Shown: piece by piece, positions 47,207 through 55,395 of the stretch
How positions within the stretch are numbered: the first letter of the stretch is position 1
Layout of the letters: each line of letters opens with the position of its first letter
Source of the DNA: Aminobacter sp. HY435
Lineage (GTDB): Bacteria; Pseudomonadota; Alphaproteobacteria; Rhizobiales; Rhizobiaceae
Length of the DNA: 64,000 bases
Direction of reading: 5' to 3'
NCBI RefSeq assembly: GCF_027568395.1
Contig: NZ_JANKZL010000014.1
Coordinates: forward strand, 100,817 to 164,816
Made by a program: the position numbers and the translations under genes
Notes under the pieces: generated by a model
Told to the model about the DNA's origin: nothing
Databases searched by the model: none
What the model saw: only the letters and a program-made list of their open reading frames with translations

Positions 47207-49081
47207 CTACCAAACCACCTTGTGGCTCGCGCCCGTCTGCACGTTCACAAACCCCTCGGGCACCGCATCCGTCGGCGCCACCAGCACCCAGCGCCAGGGG
47301 GCGCAGGTCAGCGTGGCGAATTGCAGCCGCTCGGGGAAGCCGGGGAACCAGCGCGGCGAAAACGTCGGCTCGTAGAGCCAGTCGATCTTGTTGGCCTCGG
47401 CGTAGAGCGCTTCCATCTCGGCATCGAGTGCCTCGGCGGGACGATTCGTCATCAGCCCGCCGACCTCGTAGTGCACGTCGGCGACCACCTTGCCGCCCGT
47501 CACCAGCGCCCAGCCGCCCTGGTTTTCCGAGATGCGGTTGACCACTTCGGCCATGGCGGCGTCGGATGAGCCGACGACCCAGATGTTGTGCTGGTCGTGC
47601 GCCACCGTGCAGCCCACCGCGGTATCAGGAGTCTTCGGGCCACAGCCGAGCCAGAACATTTTTGCGACGCGGCCCTTGCCCGAATAGCGGTCGACGACGG
47701 CGAACTTGGTGATGTTGCGTGCCGTGTCGCGCTGCACCTCGCCATCCGCCACCTGTAGTTCCGTGGTGATGAAGTTGTCGTCCCAATGGAACGGGCGCAG
47801 CAGCGCCGCCAGCATTGTCTCGCGGCCAGCCTCCGCCGTGATGGCGAAGTCAGCGGCTGTCAGCTTGCGGCCGACATTGACTGTCCTCGTTGCCCAGTCG
47901 GGCCAGTCGATATCTGGCAAATGGCCGGTAAAGCGCTTGCCCTCGGAGACCTGCCGGCCGTCGGCCCAGACTTCCGCGATCGACACGGTCGCCGTCTTGT
48001 CGAGCAGCACCATGTCGGCGAAGCGGCCGGGCGCGATGGAGCCGACGAAGGGCGTCAGCCGCATATGCCGCGCCGGGTTGATCGATACGCACTGGTAGGC
48101 GATCTCGGGCGAAAGCCCGCTTTCGATGGCGAGGCGGACATTGTGGTCGGTCGCGCCCATCTTCAGCGTGTCCGAGGCGCTGCGGTCGTCGGTGGCGAAG
48201 GCCACCTGGCTCCAGTCGCGCAGGCCGCGTTCCAAGAGGCCCTTGATGATGTCCGGCATCGAATGCGGCCGGATTTCGATGAAAATGCCGCGCCTGAGCT
48301 TGTCCCACGCTTCCTCCGGCGTCCACGCCTCGTGGTCGGAAGACAGGCCGGCAGCGGCGAAGGCGTTGATCGAGGGCAGGTCGCGCAGGCCGGCGCCATG
48401 GCCCTCGACCACGCCGCGCTTTTCGAACGTCGCCTGGATCATGCCCCACAGACGGCCGTAGGACGGGTTCTCGGGATTCCACACGGCCGGCCAATCCATC
48501 ACCTCGTCCAGGCCGGCAACCATGGCGCTTTCGCCGAGGAAGCCGATCTGCTCGGCATAGCCGAAATGGCCGCCGCCGCCCTCGTAGGCCGTCGGCGGCA
48601 CGGCCGAGCCGGGCAATGGAAAAATCTTCATCGGTGAGCCGGCGCGGCGCGCGGTCAGCCAGAATTCGAGGTTGTTGGGACCATTGACGTTGGAGAATTC
48701 GTGGCTCGCCTCGCAGGTCCAGGTGTTGCCGCGCGGCATAACCAGCGCCGCCTCGTGCTCCGGCGTCAGGTGCGAGCTTTCGATGTGCTTGTGTACCTCG
48801 CCGAAGCCCGGCACCGCCGCCAGATGCGTGCGGTCGATGGTTTCGCGCGCCGTGCCCGGGAAGCTGCCGGCGGGGCCGACATAGGCGATGCGCCGGCCGC
48901 GGATCGCCACTTCGCAATCGTCCATCCAGGTGCCGGTGTGCACGTCGAGCACCCGGCCGAGCTGGACGAGGCGGTCGGCCTCGCGCTTGCCGAGCGCGGT
49001 GAGCACGAGGTCCTGCCGTATCCGGATTTCGTCGGCGGGTTCGATCAGCAGGTCGGCGGGCAGGGGAGATGTCTTGGTCAT
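47207..49081 (-). CDS. adenine deaminase-like amidohydrolase
   Basis: A 624-residue protein of the adenine deaminase family, which converts adenine to hypoxanthine and ammonia. Metal motifs: PGFGEVHKHIESSHLTPEH (HxH as HKH, with Glu for the usual Asp before it), SHEFSNVNG (normally PHEI.NV.G) and FATDDRSASDTLKMG (TDDR). The C-terminal adenine deaminase domain follows (AGRETMLAALLRPFHWDDNF, VAHDQHNIWVVG). The substitutions in the first motifs make substrate identity uncertain. The ATG at 49081 has GAGGCGAGGCC; the 30 codons before it lack protein-like sequence. Confidence 0.82.
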   Translation of the reverse strand: MTKTSPLPADLLIEPADEIRIRQDLVLTALGKREADRLVQLGRVLDVHTGTWMDDCEVAIRGRRIAYVGPAGSFPGTARETIDRTHLAAVPGFGEVHKHIESSHLTPEHEAALVMPRGNTWTCEASHEFSNVNGPNNLEFWLTARRAGSPMKIFPLPGSAVPPTAYEGGGGHFGYAEQIGFLGESAMVAGLDEVMDWPAVWNPENPSYGRLWGMIQATFEKRGVVEGHGAGLRDLPSINAFAAAGLSSDHEAWTPEEAWDKLRRGIFIEIRPHSMPDIIKGLLERGLRDWSQVAFATDDRSASDTLKMGATDHNVRLAIESGLSPEIAYQCVSINPARHMRLTPFVGSIAPGRFADMVLLDKTATVSIAEVWADGRQVSEGKRFTGHLPDIDWPDWATRTVNVGRKLTAADFAITAEAGRETMLAALLRPFHWDDNFITTELQVADGEVQRDTARNITKFAVVDRYSGKGRVAKMFWLGCGPKTPDTAVGCTVAHDQHNIWVVGSSDAAMAEVVNRISENQGGWALVTGGKVVADVHYEVGGLMTNRPAEALDAEMEALYAEANKIDWLYEPTFSPRWFPGFPERLQFATLTCAPWRWVLVAPTDAVPEGFVNVQTGASHKVVW

Positions 49082-49244
49082 GGCCTCGCCTCTACTGCAT
49101 CGTCCTCGAAATCGGAACCCGTTTCCGCTGTGCCAGCATACAGCAGGTTTGATCGAGGGGCGCTGGGACAAGCATTTCGGCTTGATTCACGCGATGCGAT
49201 GATGTGAAGCCAGTCGGACCTGATTTGGAATGAAAGGTCGCGCC

Positions 49245-50168
49245 ATGCAGCTGAAGCCCACCCGCAAGGTGATCATCGACACCGATCCCGGCATCGACGA
49301 TGCGGTGGCGATCCTTCTGGCGCTGAAGTCGGCAGAGTTCGACGTCATCGGCATCACCACGGTTGCCGGTAACATCGGCATCGCCACCACGACGCGAAAT
49401 GCCGGCCGCATCCTGGCGCTCGAAGGCCGCGTCGACGTGCCCGTCATCGCCGGCGCTGCCGGCCCGCTGTCGCGCAAGGGTTTTGACACCGCCGACATTC
49501 ACGGCAATGACGGCCTTGGTGGCGTCGCCTTCCCCGATGCGCTGACCCTGCCCGTGGCCGGCGACGCCGTCACCTGGTTGCGCGAGACGCTCCAGGCTGC
49601 GGAAGCCGGCACCGTCGACATCCTGGCACTTGGCCCACTCACCAACATCGCCCGCCTTGTCACCGAGCACCCGGAAACGGCCGGCCGCATCGGCCGCGTC
49701 ATCGCCATGGGTGGCGCGGTCTACGAGCCGGGCAACATCGGACCACGCGCCGAGTTCAACATCGCCGCAGATCCGGAAGCGGCCGAAATCGTCTTCGCCG
49801 CCGGCCTCGACACAACGCTGATCCCGCTCGACGTCACCCGCAAGGTCCGCGCCACGCGCGACGACACGGCGATGCTGCAGGCATCTGGCGTGCCGGCAGC
49901 CGTCGCCTCGGGCGCGCTGATCGACGCTTATTTCCAGTCGACGTCAGGCGGCGAGAGCCGGCCGCTGCACGACCCTTGCGTCATGCTTCTGGCGCTCGAC
50001 GAGGCGCTGTTCGGCTGCGAGACGCTGAAGCTGGTCGTCGACACCGGCGCGACGCGGGATGCGGGGGCGCTGACGGTTTCGGAGGATGGTGCTGCCATTT
50101 CGGTGGCGCTGAAGGTCGAGAGCGCTGCGGTGCTGACGCTGCTCTATGACAGGCTGAAGGCGGAGTAG
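49245..50168 (+). CDS. nucleoside hydrolase (inosine/uridine-preferring type)
   Basis: A 307-residue enzyme that splits ribonucleosides into base and ribose. The calcium-site signature IIDTDPGIDDAVAILLAL is at residue 10, followed by GITTVAGNIGIATTTRNA, GNDGLGGVAFP, EFNIAADPEAAEIVF and the late PLHDPCVMLLALD with the catalytic His/Asp region. It starts at 49245 behind AAAGG; an ATG at 49230 is closer to GGA but has worse spacing. It is divergent from the adenine-deaminase-like gene and would feed it with adenine, which is inference. Confidence 0.93.
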   Translation: MQLKPTRKVIIDTDPGIDDAVAILLALKSAEFDVIGITTVAGNIGIATTTRNAGRILALEGRVDVPVIAGAAGPLSRKGFDTADIHGNDGLGGVAFPDALTLPVAGDAVTWLRETLQAAEAGTVDILALGPLTNIARLVTEHPETAGRIGRVIAMGGAVYEPGNIGPRAEFNIAADPEAAEIVFAAGLDTTLIPLDVTRKVRATRDDTAMLQASGVPAAVASGALIDAYFQSTSGGESRPLHDPCVMLLALDEALFGCETLKLVVDTGATRDAGALTVSEDGAAISVALKVESAAVLTLLYDRLKAE

Positions 50169-50265
50169 GGTACCGCCGTCGCGGAGGCGGAGCGAAGCGC
50201 AGGTTTTCGGGATCCAGATGTGGGGAGGCGAGACGCATTTCGTCCCCCATCTATAGGGGAAAGAG

Positions 50266-50512
50266 CCCCCACTCCGTCACGGCTTCGCCGTGCCACCTCT
50301 CCCCCACTACGTGAGGGAGAGGAAGCGCTAATCTCGCAGGTCGCAGATCTCGCGGAACCTGTGTTCACGTCGCGGACCTGTGTTCCTTGCGCTCCAATCT
50401 TGCGAGGAAGCCAAACTTCTGAGGAGTATAAAAGAGGGCTGAGCTCGCGGCCGCTTTCCTCTCCCCCGTCGAACGGGGGAGAGGTGGTTTGCGCAGCAAA
50501 CCGGAGTGGGGG
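50266..50512. repeat. 247-bp palindromic element, second copy
   Basis: Same ends as 46921-47145: CCCCCACTCCG at one side and GGAGTGGGGG at the other, with the ACGGC/GCCGT, CCTCTCCC/GGGAGAGG, CCTCTCCCCCGT/ACGGGGGAGAGG and GGTTTGC/GCAAACC hairpins in the same order. Only the central 110 bp differ. It fills most of the 395-bp gap (50169-50563) between convergent genes; no gene is seen in the remainder. Confidence 0.85.
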
Positions 50513-50563
50513 TCGATAGCGCTCAGTGGCCGTCTTGAGATGAATGCCTTGCGGCCCCCGCCT

Positions 50564-51745
50564 TTAGGCCGCCGCCAGCTCCTGCTCCACCAGCGTCGTC
50601 CAGAACTTCACCCCGCTCGCCAGCGCATCGTCGTTGAAGTCATAGCGGCTGTTGTGGTGCAGCGCGCCGTCGACGGCGGGGCCGTTGCCGAGCCAGACAT
50701 AGGCGCCCGGCACCTCCTGGGAAAACATGGCGAAGTCGTCGCCGGCTGTCGAGGGCGGGAACTCGGTCATCACCTTGTCGACGCCGAGTGCCGCCTGTGC
50801 TGCCGCAAGTGCCCGGCGCGTCGCGTCACGGTCGTTCACGACAGGCGGCATCTGCCTGAAATAGCGATACTCCGCCTCGATGCCGTAGAGCTTGGCCGAG
50901 CCTTCGGCCAGCGCGCCGATCTCTTCTTCCAGCTGGTCGCGCACGGCGGCGGAATAGGCGCGTGACGTGCCGCCGATCTTGACCAGGTCGGGGATGACGT
51001 TGAGAGCTTCGAAGCTGCCGGCCTCCATGGCGCAGGCGCTGACCACCGCCGGCTGCAGCGGGTCGACCCGGCGCGCGACAATGGTGTGAAGCGCTGTCAG
51101 GAACTGGCCGGCTGCCGTCATCGCGTCGCGGCCGAGATGCGGCTTGGCGCCATGGGTGCCGATGCCCTTGAAGGTGACGGTCCAGCGGTCGGAGGAGGCG
51201 AGCTGCGGCCCCGGAACCACCGCCATGCTGTCGGAGGCGATTCCCGGCATGTTGTGCAGGCCGTAGACGGCGTCGACCGGGAACTGCCTGAAGAAGCCGT
51301 CTTCGATCATCGCTTTGGCACCGCCGCGGCCTTCTTCGGCCGGCTGGAAGATGAAATGCACCGTACCCGAGAAGTTGCGGCTGCGGGCGAGCTCGCGCGC
51401 GGCACCCAAAAGCATCACGGTATGGCCGTCATGGCCGCAGGCGTGCATCTTGCCTGATACGGTCGACTTGTAGGCCCGGTCCTCGGCCATTTCCGGCATC
51501 GCGAGCGCATCCATGTCGGCGCGCAGCGCAATGCGTCGCGAGCCCTCGCCGAGCTTGAGCGTGCCGACGACGCCTGTCTTGCCGAGCCCTGCCTGCACGG
51601 CGATGCCGGCCTCGGCCAGCATCTTCCGAACGATGCCCGACGTCCGCACCTCCTCGAATCCCAGCTCGGGATGGGCGTGGATGTCGCGGCGCAGCGCCGT
51701 CAGCATCTCGATTTCGCCCTTGTCGTGCCCGGCAGTCGATGTCAT
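50564..51745 (-). CDS. M20-family amidohydrolase (hippurate hydrolase/IAA-amino acid hydrolase type)
   Basis: A 393-residue dizinc amidohydrolase. Motifs: DIHAHPELGFEEVRTSG, RADMDALAMPE, SGKMHACGHDGHTVMLLGAA (Cys and His ligands), IFQPAEEGRGGAKAMI (Glu pair) and LHNMPGIASDSM; the last ligand is in GALHHNSRYDFND. Such enzymes release amino acids from N-acyl conjugates. The ATG at 51745 has GGAG 8 nt upstream; a GTG one codon earlier is possible. It is divergent from the phosphoribosyltransferase across 60 bp. Confidence 0.92.
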   Translation of the reverse strand: MTSTAGHDKGEIEMLTALRRDIHAHPELGFEEVRTSGIVRKMLAEAGIAVQAGLGKTGVVGTLKLGEGSRRIALRADMDALAMPEMAEDRAYKSTVSGKMHACGHDGHTVMLLGAARELARSRNFSGTVHFIFQPAEEGRGGAKAMIEDGFFRQFPVDAVYGLHNMPGIASDSMAVVPGPQLASSDRWTVTFKGIGTHGAKPHLGRDAMTAAGQFLTALHTIVARRVDPLQPAVVSACAMEAGSFEALNVIPDLVKIGGTSRAYSAAVRDQLEEEIGALAEGSAKLYGIEAEYRYFRQMPPVVNDRDATRRALAAAQAALGVDKVMTEFPPSTAGDDFAMFSQEVPGAYVWLGNGPAVDGALHHNSRYDFNDDALASGVKFWTTLVEQELAAA

Positions 51746-51805
51746 CACGCAAACTCCGTTCGGCCCGTCTCAACAATCCTTAGCGCCCAGGGCCATCGGC
51801 GCCGC

Positions 51806-52537
51806 ATGTCCCCTTCTGCAACAGAAAGGCCCGTTGTGCCACTCGCTCCGCATCAATTCTGGCAGACATTCTACCCCGTGGGCACGTTCGACGTCGCACC
51901 CGCGGATGGCTTCCGCGACCTCTATCCGGCATCGCTGCCCGACGGGCGCCAGATCGCGCTGCCTGTCCGGGTGCTTCCGGGGGACGGCAGCCGGGCGGTC
52001 GCCTCGATGATCGTCAACCAGGCGAGTTTCGCCGTCGAGGATGCGCTGTCGGACGCCATGGCCGCATATGCCCGGGCCTATGCGCCCGAAATCGTCATCG
52101 GCGTGCCGACGCTCGGCCTGCCGCTGGCCAATGGCGTGGCGCGGCGTCTCGGCCATGAGCGCATGGTGGCGCTCGGGACGTCGAGAAAGTTCTGGTACAG
52201 CGAGGAGCTGTCTGAGCCGATGAGCTCGATCACCAGCCCCGAACACGCCAAGCGGCTCTATCTCGATCCGCGCATGCTGCCGCTGCTCGAGGGCAGGCGG
52301 GTGCTGGTCGTCGACGACGTCGTAAGCTCTGGCACCTCGATGCTGGCGGTGCTGAAACTGCTGGCCAAGGCCGGCATCCGGCCGGTCGCGGCCGTTTTCG
52401 GCATGCTGCAGGGCGATGTCTGGCGGCAGGCGCTCGCCGAATTCGACCCTGCTTTCGCCGCTCATGTCCACGGCGCCATCGCCTCGCCGCGGCTGACCCT
52501 TGGAAGCGATGGCGGCTGGCGGTCCATCGCCAGCTGA
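51806..52537 (+). CDS. type I phosphoribosyltransferase family protein
   Basis: A 243-residue protein. The PRPP-binding signature is VLVVDDVVSSGTSMLAV near residue 165. Before it, EIVIGVPTLGLPLANGVARR and SRKFWYSEELSE give the hood and flexible loop typical of PRTases. It would attach a base to PRPP or, like PyrE-like relatives, act as a regulator. A purine or pyrimidine is likely from the neighbours. The ATG at 51806 is where the conserved sequence begins; the frame is open 45 codons earlier, antisense to the amidohydrolase. Confidence 0.85.
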   Translation: MSPSATERPVVPLAPHQFWQTFYPVGTFDVAPADGFRDLYPASLPDGRQIALPVRVLPGDGSRAVASMIVNQASFAVEDALSDAMAAYARAYAPEIVIGVPTLGLPLANGVARRLGHERMVALGTSRKFWYSEELSEPMSSITSPEHAKRLYLDPRMLPLLEGRRVLVVDDVVSSGTSMLAVLKLLAKAGIRPVAAVFGMLQGDVWRQALAEFDPAFAAHVHGAIASPRLTLGSDGGWRSIAS

Positions 52538-52560
52538 CGATCGCCTTTGCTCCTGCAAGT

Positions 52561-53292
52561 TCAGTTCGAGGCCTTGGCTTCCGAAACCAGGACCGGGTCG
52601 CTGCGGTAGCTGCCGGGGAACAGCCGCTTGAGGTTCTCGATCTTCGGCAGGTCGTTGTAGACGATGTAGGGGTATCCGGGGTTCAGGGCGAGGAAGTCCT
52701 GGTGGTACCCTTCGGCGGGATAGAAGGCGTGGCCCGGCTCGATCCTGGTGGCGATCGCACTGTCGAAGGTCTTCGCCTCGTCCAGCTGGGCGATATAGGC
52801 CTTGGCGACCTTCGCTTGCTCCGCGTCCTGAGGGAAGATCGCCGAGCGGTATTGCGTGCCGCTGTCAGGCCCCTGGCGGTTCAGTTGGGTCGGATCATGC
52901 GCCACCGAGAAATAGATCTGCAGGATCTGGCCGTAGCTGATCTTGCGCGGGTCGAAGGTGATCTTCACTGACTCGGCATGGCCGGTCGAGCCGGTGCCGA
53001 CAGTCTCATATTGCGCCGTCTGGCTGTCGCCGCCGGCATAGCCTGAAACCGCGTTGCTGACGCCGGTCACGTGCTGGAACACGCCCTGCACGCCCCAGAA
53101 GCAGCCGCCGGCGAGCACCGCCGTCTCGGAACTGCCGTTTGCCGGCTGATCGAGTGCAGGGGCAGGAATGGAAATGCCCTCCTGTGCCATGGCGAGGGGG
53201 CTGACCAGCACAAACGACAGGCCGCTGGCGGCAGCCAGCAAGGCTGCGCGGGCGGCGACAAGTCTTGGCCTGGTCGCAAAGGGCTTGAACAT
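52561..53292 (-). CDS. msrA: peptide-methionine (S)-S-oxide reductase, exported form
   Basis: A 243-residue protein: a signal peptide (to about residue 37, LAMAQEG) followed by MsrA. The active-site Cys is in VLAGGCFWGVQGVFQ near residue 65, then VSGYAGGDS, HAESVKITFDP and FSVAHDPTQLNRQGPDSG, with GYHQDFLALNP at the end. It repairs oxidised methionine with thioredoxin-like partners, here in the periplasm because of the signal. The usual C-terminal resolving Cys is not seen, so recycling may differ. The ATG at 53292 has GGGAG. Confidence 0.93.
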   Translation of the reverse strand: MFKPFATRPRLVAARAALLAAASGLSFVLVSPLAMAQEGISIPAPALDQPANGSSETAVLAGGCFWGVQGVFQHVTGVSNAVSGYAGGDSQTAQYETVGTGSTGHAESVKITFDPRKISYGQILQIYFSVAHDPTQLNRQGPDSGTQYRSAIFPQDAEQAKVAKAYIAQLDEAKTFDSAIATRIEPGHAFYPAEGYHQDFLALNPGYPYIVYNDLPKIENLKRLFPGSYRSDPVLVSEAKASN

Positions 53293-53474
53293 CGGAAACT
53301 CCCTGGTCTGCCGCCGATGAGCGGTTCGGCGGCTGGCGCTGCCCCGGGCAGCAAACACACAGGAAGGATACGCAGGAACGGCGGCTATTGTTGCGCCGAT
53401 TGCGCCGGCTCACGCGCAAGTGACTGCACCGGGTTGCCGGGCGATGGCTCTGGGAGCCCGAATTCCAAGCGTCC

Positions 53475-54278
53475 TTAGTCAGCCTGGCGATGCCAGCGCA
53501 ACGACATGCAGGACAGGCCGGCGTCGATCTTGCAGATCTCGGTGGTCTTCAGCGGCACCACCTCGTAGCCAGCCTTGTCGAGCATCTCGATGGTGCGCGG
53601 ATAGTCCGCCCCGACCATCACCACCTCGTTGACGCGCAGTGCGTTGGCCGCCGCCTCCTCGCCTTCGGGGATGAGCATTTCGCGAAATCCCTTGAACACG
53701 CCCGAGCGCGCAAGCCGTTTCGTCGACAGCACGGTCTCGCTATCAAGCAGCGAACAATCGCTTTTGAAATGCAGCACGCCCTCGGGTGTCTGCACCATCT
53801 CGCCCTTGCGCCCGAGCCGGTCGAGGCTTGATATCAGCCCCTCGGCGCCGGCGCGGTCGGTGCGGGCCGACAGGCCGATCATCACGCTTTTGGGCGTCGT
53901 CAGCACGTCGCCGCCGTCGGCGAAGCCGGGCGTCGGCAGGTCGAGCACGGTGCCGAACATTGATTTCAGCACAGGCGCGATCTCGACGGTTTCCTTCACT
54001 CGCGTCTCGGCGCCTGGCCGAAGCAGGATCGCACCCTCGGGGAAGACAAGCGCAGGGTCCTCGACGAAGATCGAATCCGGGAAGTTTTCCAGCGCCGGCA
54101 ACACGGTGACCTCGACGCCCGCCGCCCGCATGGCTGCGATGTAGGCCGCATGCTCTGCCTTGACGCCCTCATAGGTCGGGTTGCCGCGGTCGTCGGCGCG
54201 CAGGCCGTTGACGACCGAACGCGCCGGCTCGCGCACGATCGCCGCGTTGAACTGGTAGACCGCAGGGCGTGATGTCAT
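53475..54278 (-). CDS. dimethylarginine dimethylaminohydrolase (dimethylargininase)
   Basis: A 267-residue guanidine-modifying enzyme that turns N-methylated arginines into citrulline and (di)methylamine. Features in order: FNAAIVREPARSVVNGLRAD, NFPDSIFVEDPALVFPEGA, PTPGFADGGDVLTTPK, EGVLHFKSDCSLLDSETVL (catalytic His) and the final IDAGLSCMSLRWHR with the nucleophile Cys. All catalytic elements are present. The ATG at 54278 has a weak ribosome site; 39 codons upstream look non-coding. Next to it is the AraC gene, 114 bp upstream on the same strand. Confidence 0.92.
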   Translation of the reverse strand: MTSRPAVYQFNAAIVREPARSVVNGLRADDRGNPTYEGVKAEHAAYIAAMRAAGVEVTVLPALENFPDSIFVEDPALVFPEGAILLRPGAETRVKETVEIAPVLKSMFGTVLDLPTPGFADGGDVLTTPKSVMIGLSARTDRAGAEGLISSLDRLGRKGEMVQTPEGVLHFKSDCSLLDSETVLSTKRLARSGVFKGFREMLIPEGEEAAANALRVNEVVMVGADYPRTIEMLDKAGYEVVPLKTTEICKIDAGLSCMSLRWHRQAD

Positions 54279-54391
54279 GTCGGCGTGCTCGTGCTCGGGG
54301 TTTCCAGCAGATTTGCTCCAAGCTGCCCGAATTGGCGCAGCCTGTCGACGGGCAGGGCGTGGTCCAGTGAAGGGCGTGAACCTTGAGAGCT

Positions 54392-55222
54392 TCACTGACC
54401 CCGTGCGCGTCGAAACTCGCTCGGCGATTGGCCCGATATGCGCCGAAAATCGCGGCTGAAATGATAGGGATCGGCATAGCCGGAGCTCAGCGCCACCGCC
54501 GAGATCTTGGCATCGGAGGAGATCAGCAGCCGCTTGGCGAGGTTCATGCGCTCATGGCGCATCCAGTCCATCGGCGTGGTGCCGGTCTTCTGGCGGAACT
54601 GCCGGTGCAACTGCGAGGCGCTGAGGCTGGAGAGATCGGCCATGTCCTCGATCTGCCAGTTGCGGGCGACGTCGGCCCTGAGCGCCCGCATCAGCCGCTG
54701 GATGCGCTCGCCGCTGTCTTCCTCCTGCTCGCCGCGCTCTGCAACCAGCAATGCAACCAGTTGGCCGACGACGGCGCTGGACAGCGCGTCGGTGGTCTGG
54801 CTGCGATGGGCGAGCGTGGCGAGCGCCTGCTCGAACAACGGCTCAGCCGCGCTCGATCCCGAAAAGACCGGCGACTGGCCGACACGCAGGAAGGCGAACA
54901 CGGTGTCGAGACCATGGCCGTCGATGCTCATCCAGAGATAGTGCCAATGGTCGGCTTCGGGGTGACAGCCATGGGCATATTGCATTGCCGTGTCGAGCCA
55001 GACGACGCTGCCCGCATGGGCTGAAAAGCGCTGACCGGCGATTTCGATCAGGCCGCGGCCGGACATGGTCAGGATCAGCGTGTGGTGGTGGAAGCGGCGC
55101 GTCACCAGTCCGTCGTCTTCGGTGAAGCGCGTGCGCCCGGCGACCAGGACCTTGTAGGGATAGGCCTCCGCATGCCGGCCCGGCGTATGGAACAGGATCT
55201 CGTCGCGGTGGTCTTCGGTCAT
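54392..55222 (-). CDS. AraC-family transcriptional regulator
   Basis: A 276-residue regulator. The N-terminal half is a cupin-like sensor (HTLILTMSGRGLIEIAGQRF, SVVWLDTAMQYAHG). The C-terminal half has both helix-turn-helix motifs: DMADLSSLSASQLHRQFRQK, then KISAVALSSGYADPYHFSRDF and RISGQSPSEFRR. The ligand is unknown. It is divergent from the cytochrome P450 gene and a pair of 21-bp-spaced direct repeats lies between them, so it probably controls the P450-ferredoxin-dioxygenase genes. Confidence 0.94.
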   Translation of the reverse strand: MTEDHRDEILFHTPGRHAEAYPYKVLVAGRTRFTEDDGLVTRRFHHHTLILTMSGRGLIEIAGQRFSAHAGSVVWLDTAMQYAHGCHPEADHWHYLWMSIDGHGLDTVFAFLRVGQSPVFSGSSAAEPLFEQALATLAHRSQTTDALSSAVVGQLVALLVAERGEQEEDSGERIQRLMRALRADVARNWQIEDMADLSSLSASQLHRQFRQKTGTTPMDWMRHERMNLAKRLLISSDAKISAVALSSGYADPYHFSRDFRRISGQSPSEFRRARGQ

Positions 55223-55282
55223 TTTTGCGCAGGCCGGCTATGTAGTCCGTTGCCAGCGTTGTAACGGCTTGTCTGTGACGAT

Positions 55283-55321
55283 GCGAGTTTTATCCATCAA
55301 GGCGCGAGTTCGGTGCATTCA
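55283..55321 (+). promoter_or_regulatory. direct repeat operator candidate for the AraC regulator
   Basis: GCGAGTTTTATCCATCAA (55283) and GCGAGTTCGGTGCATTCA (55304) match at 12 of 18 positions and begin 21 bp apart, two helical turns, as AraC half-sites do. They are 75 bp before the P450 start codon in the 173-bp divergent gap. Confidence 0.55.
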
Positions 55322-55395
55322 TATCGGCGCCACAGGCGCTAGCCTAGGGCGGGCTGCCATATTGTGGCGGCAATCCCATATTTTGGAGCGACCAG

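Noticed and set aside
46921..50512. CRISPR-like or composite transposon flanked by the two similar repeats
   Set aside because: There are only two copies, no regular spacers, and the genes between them are not transposase or cas genes. Flanking may be chance.
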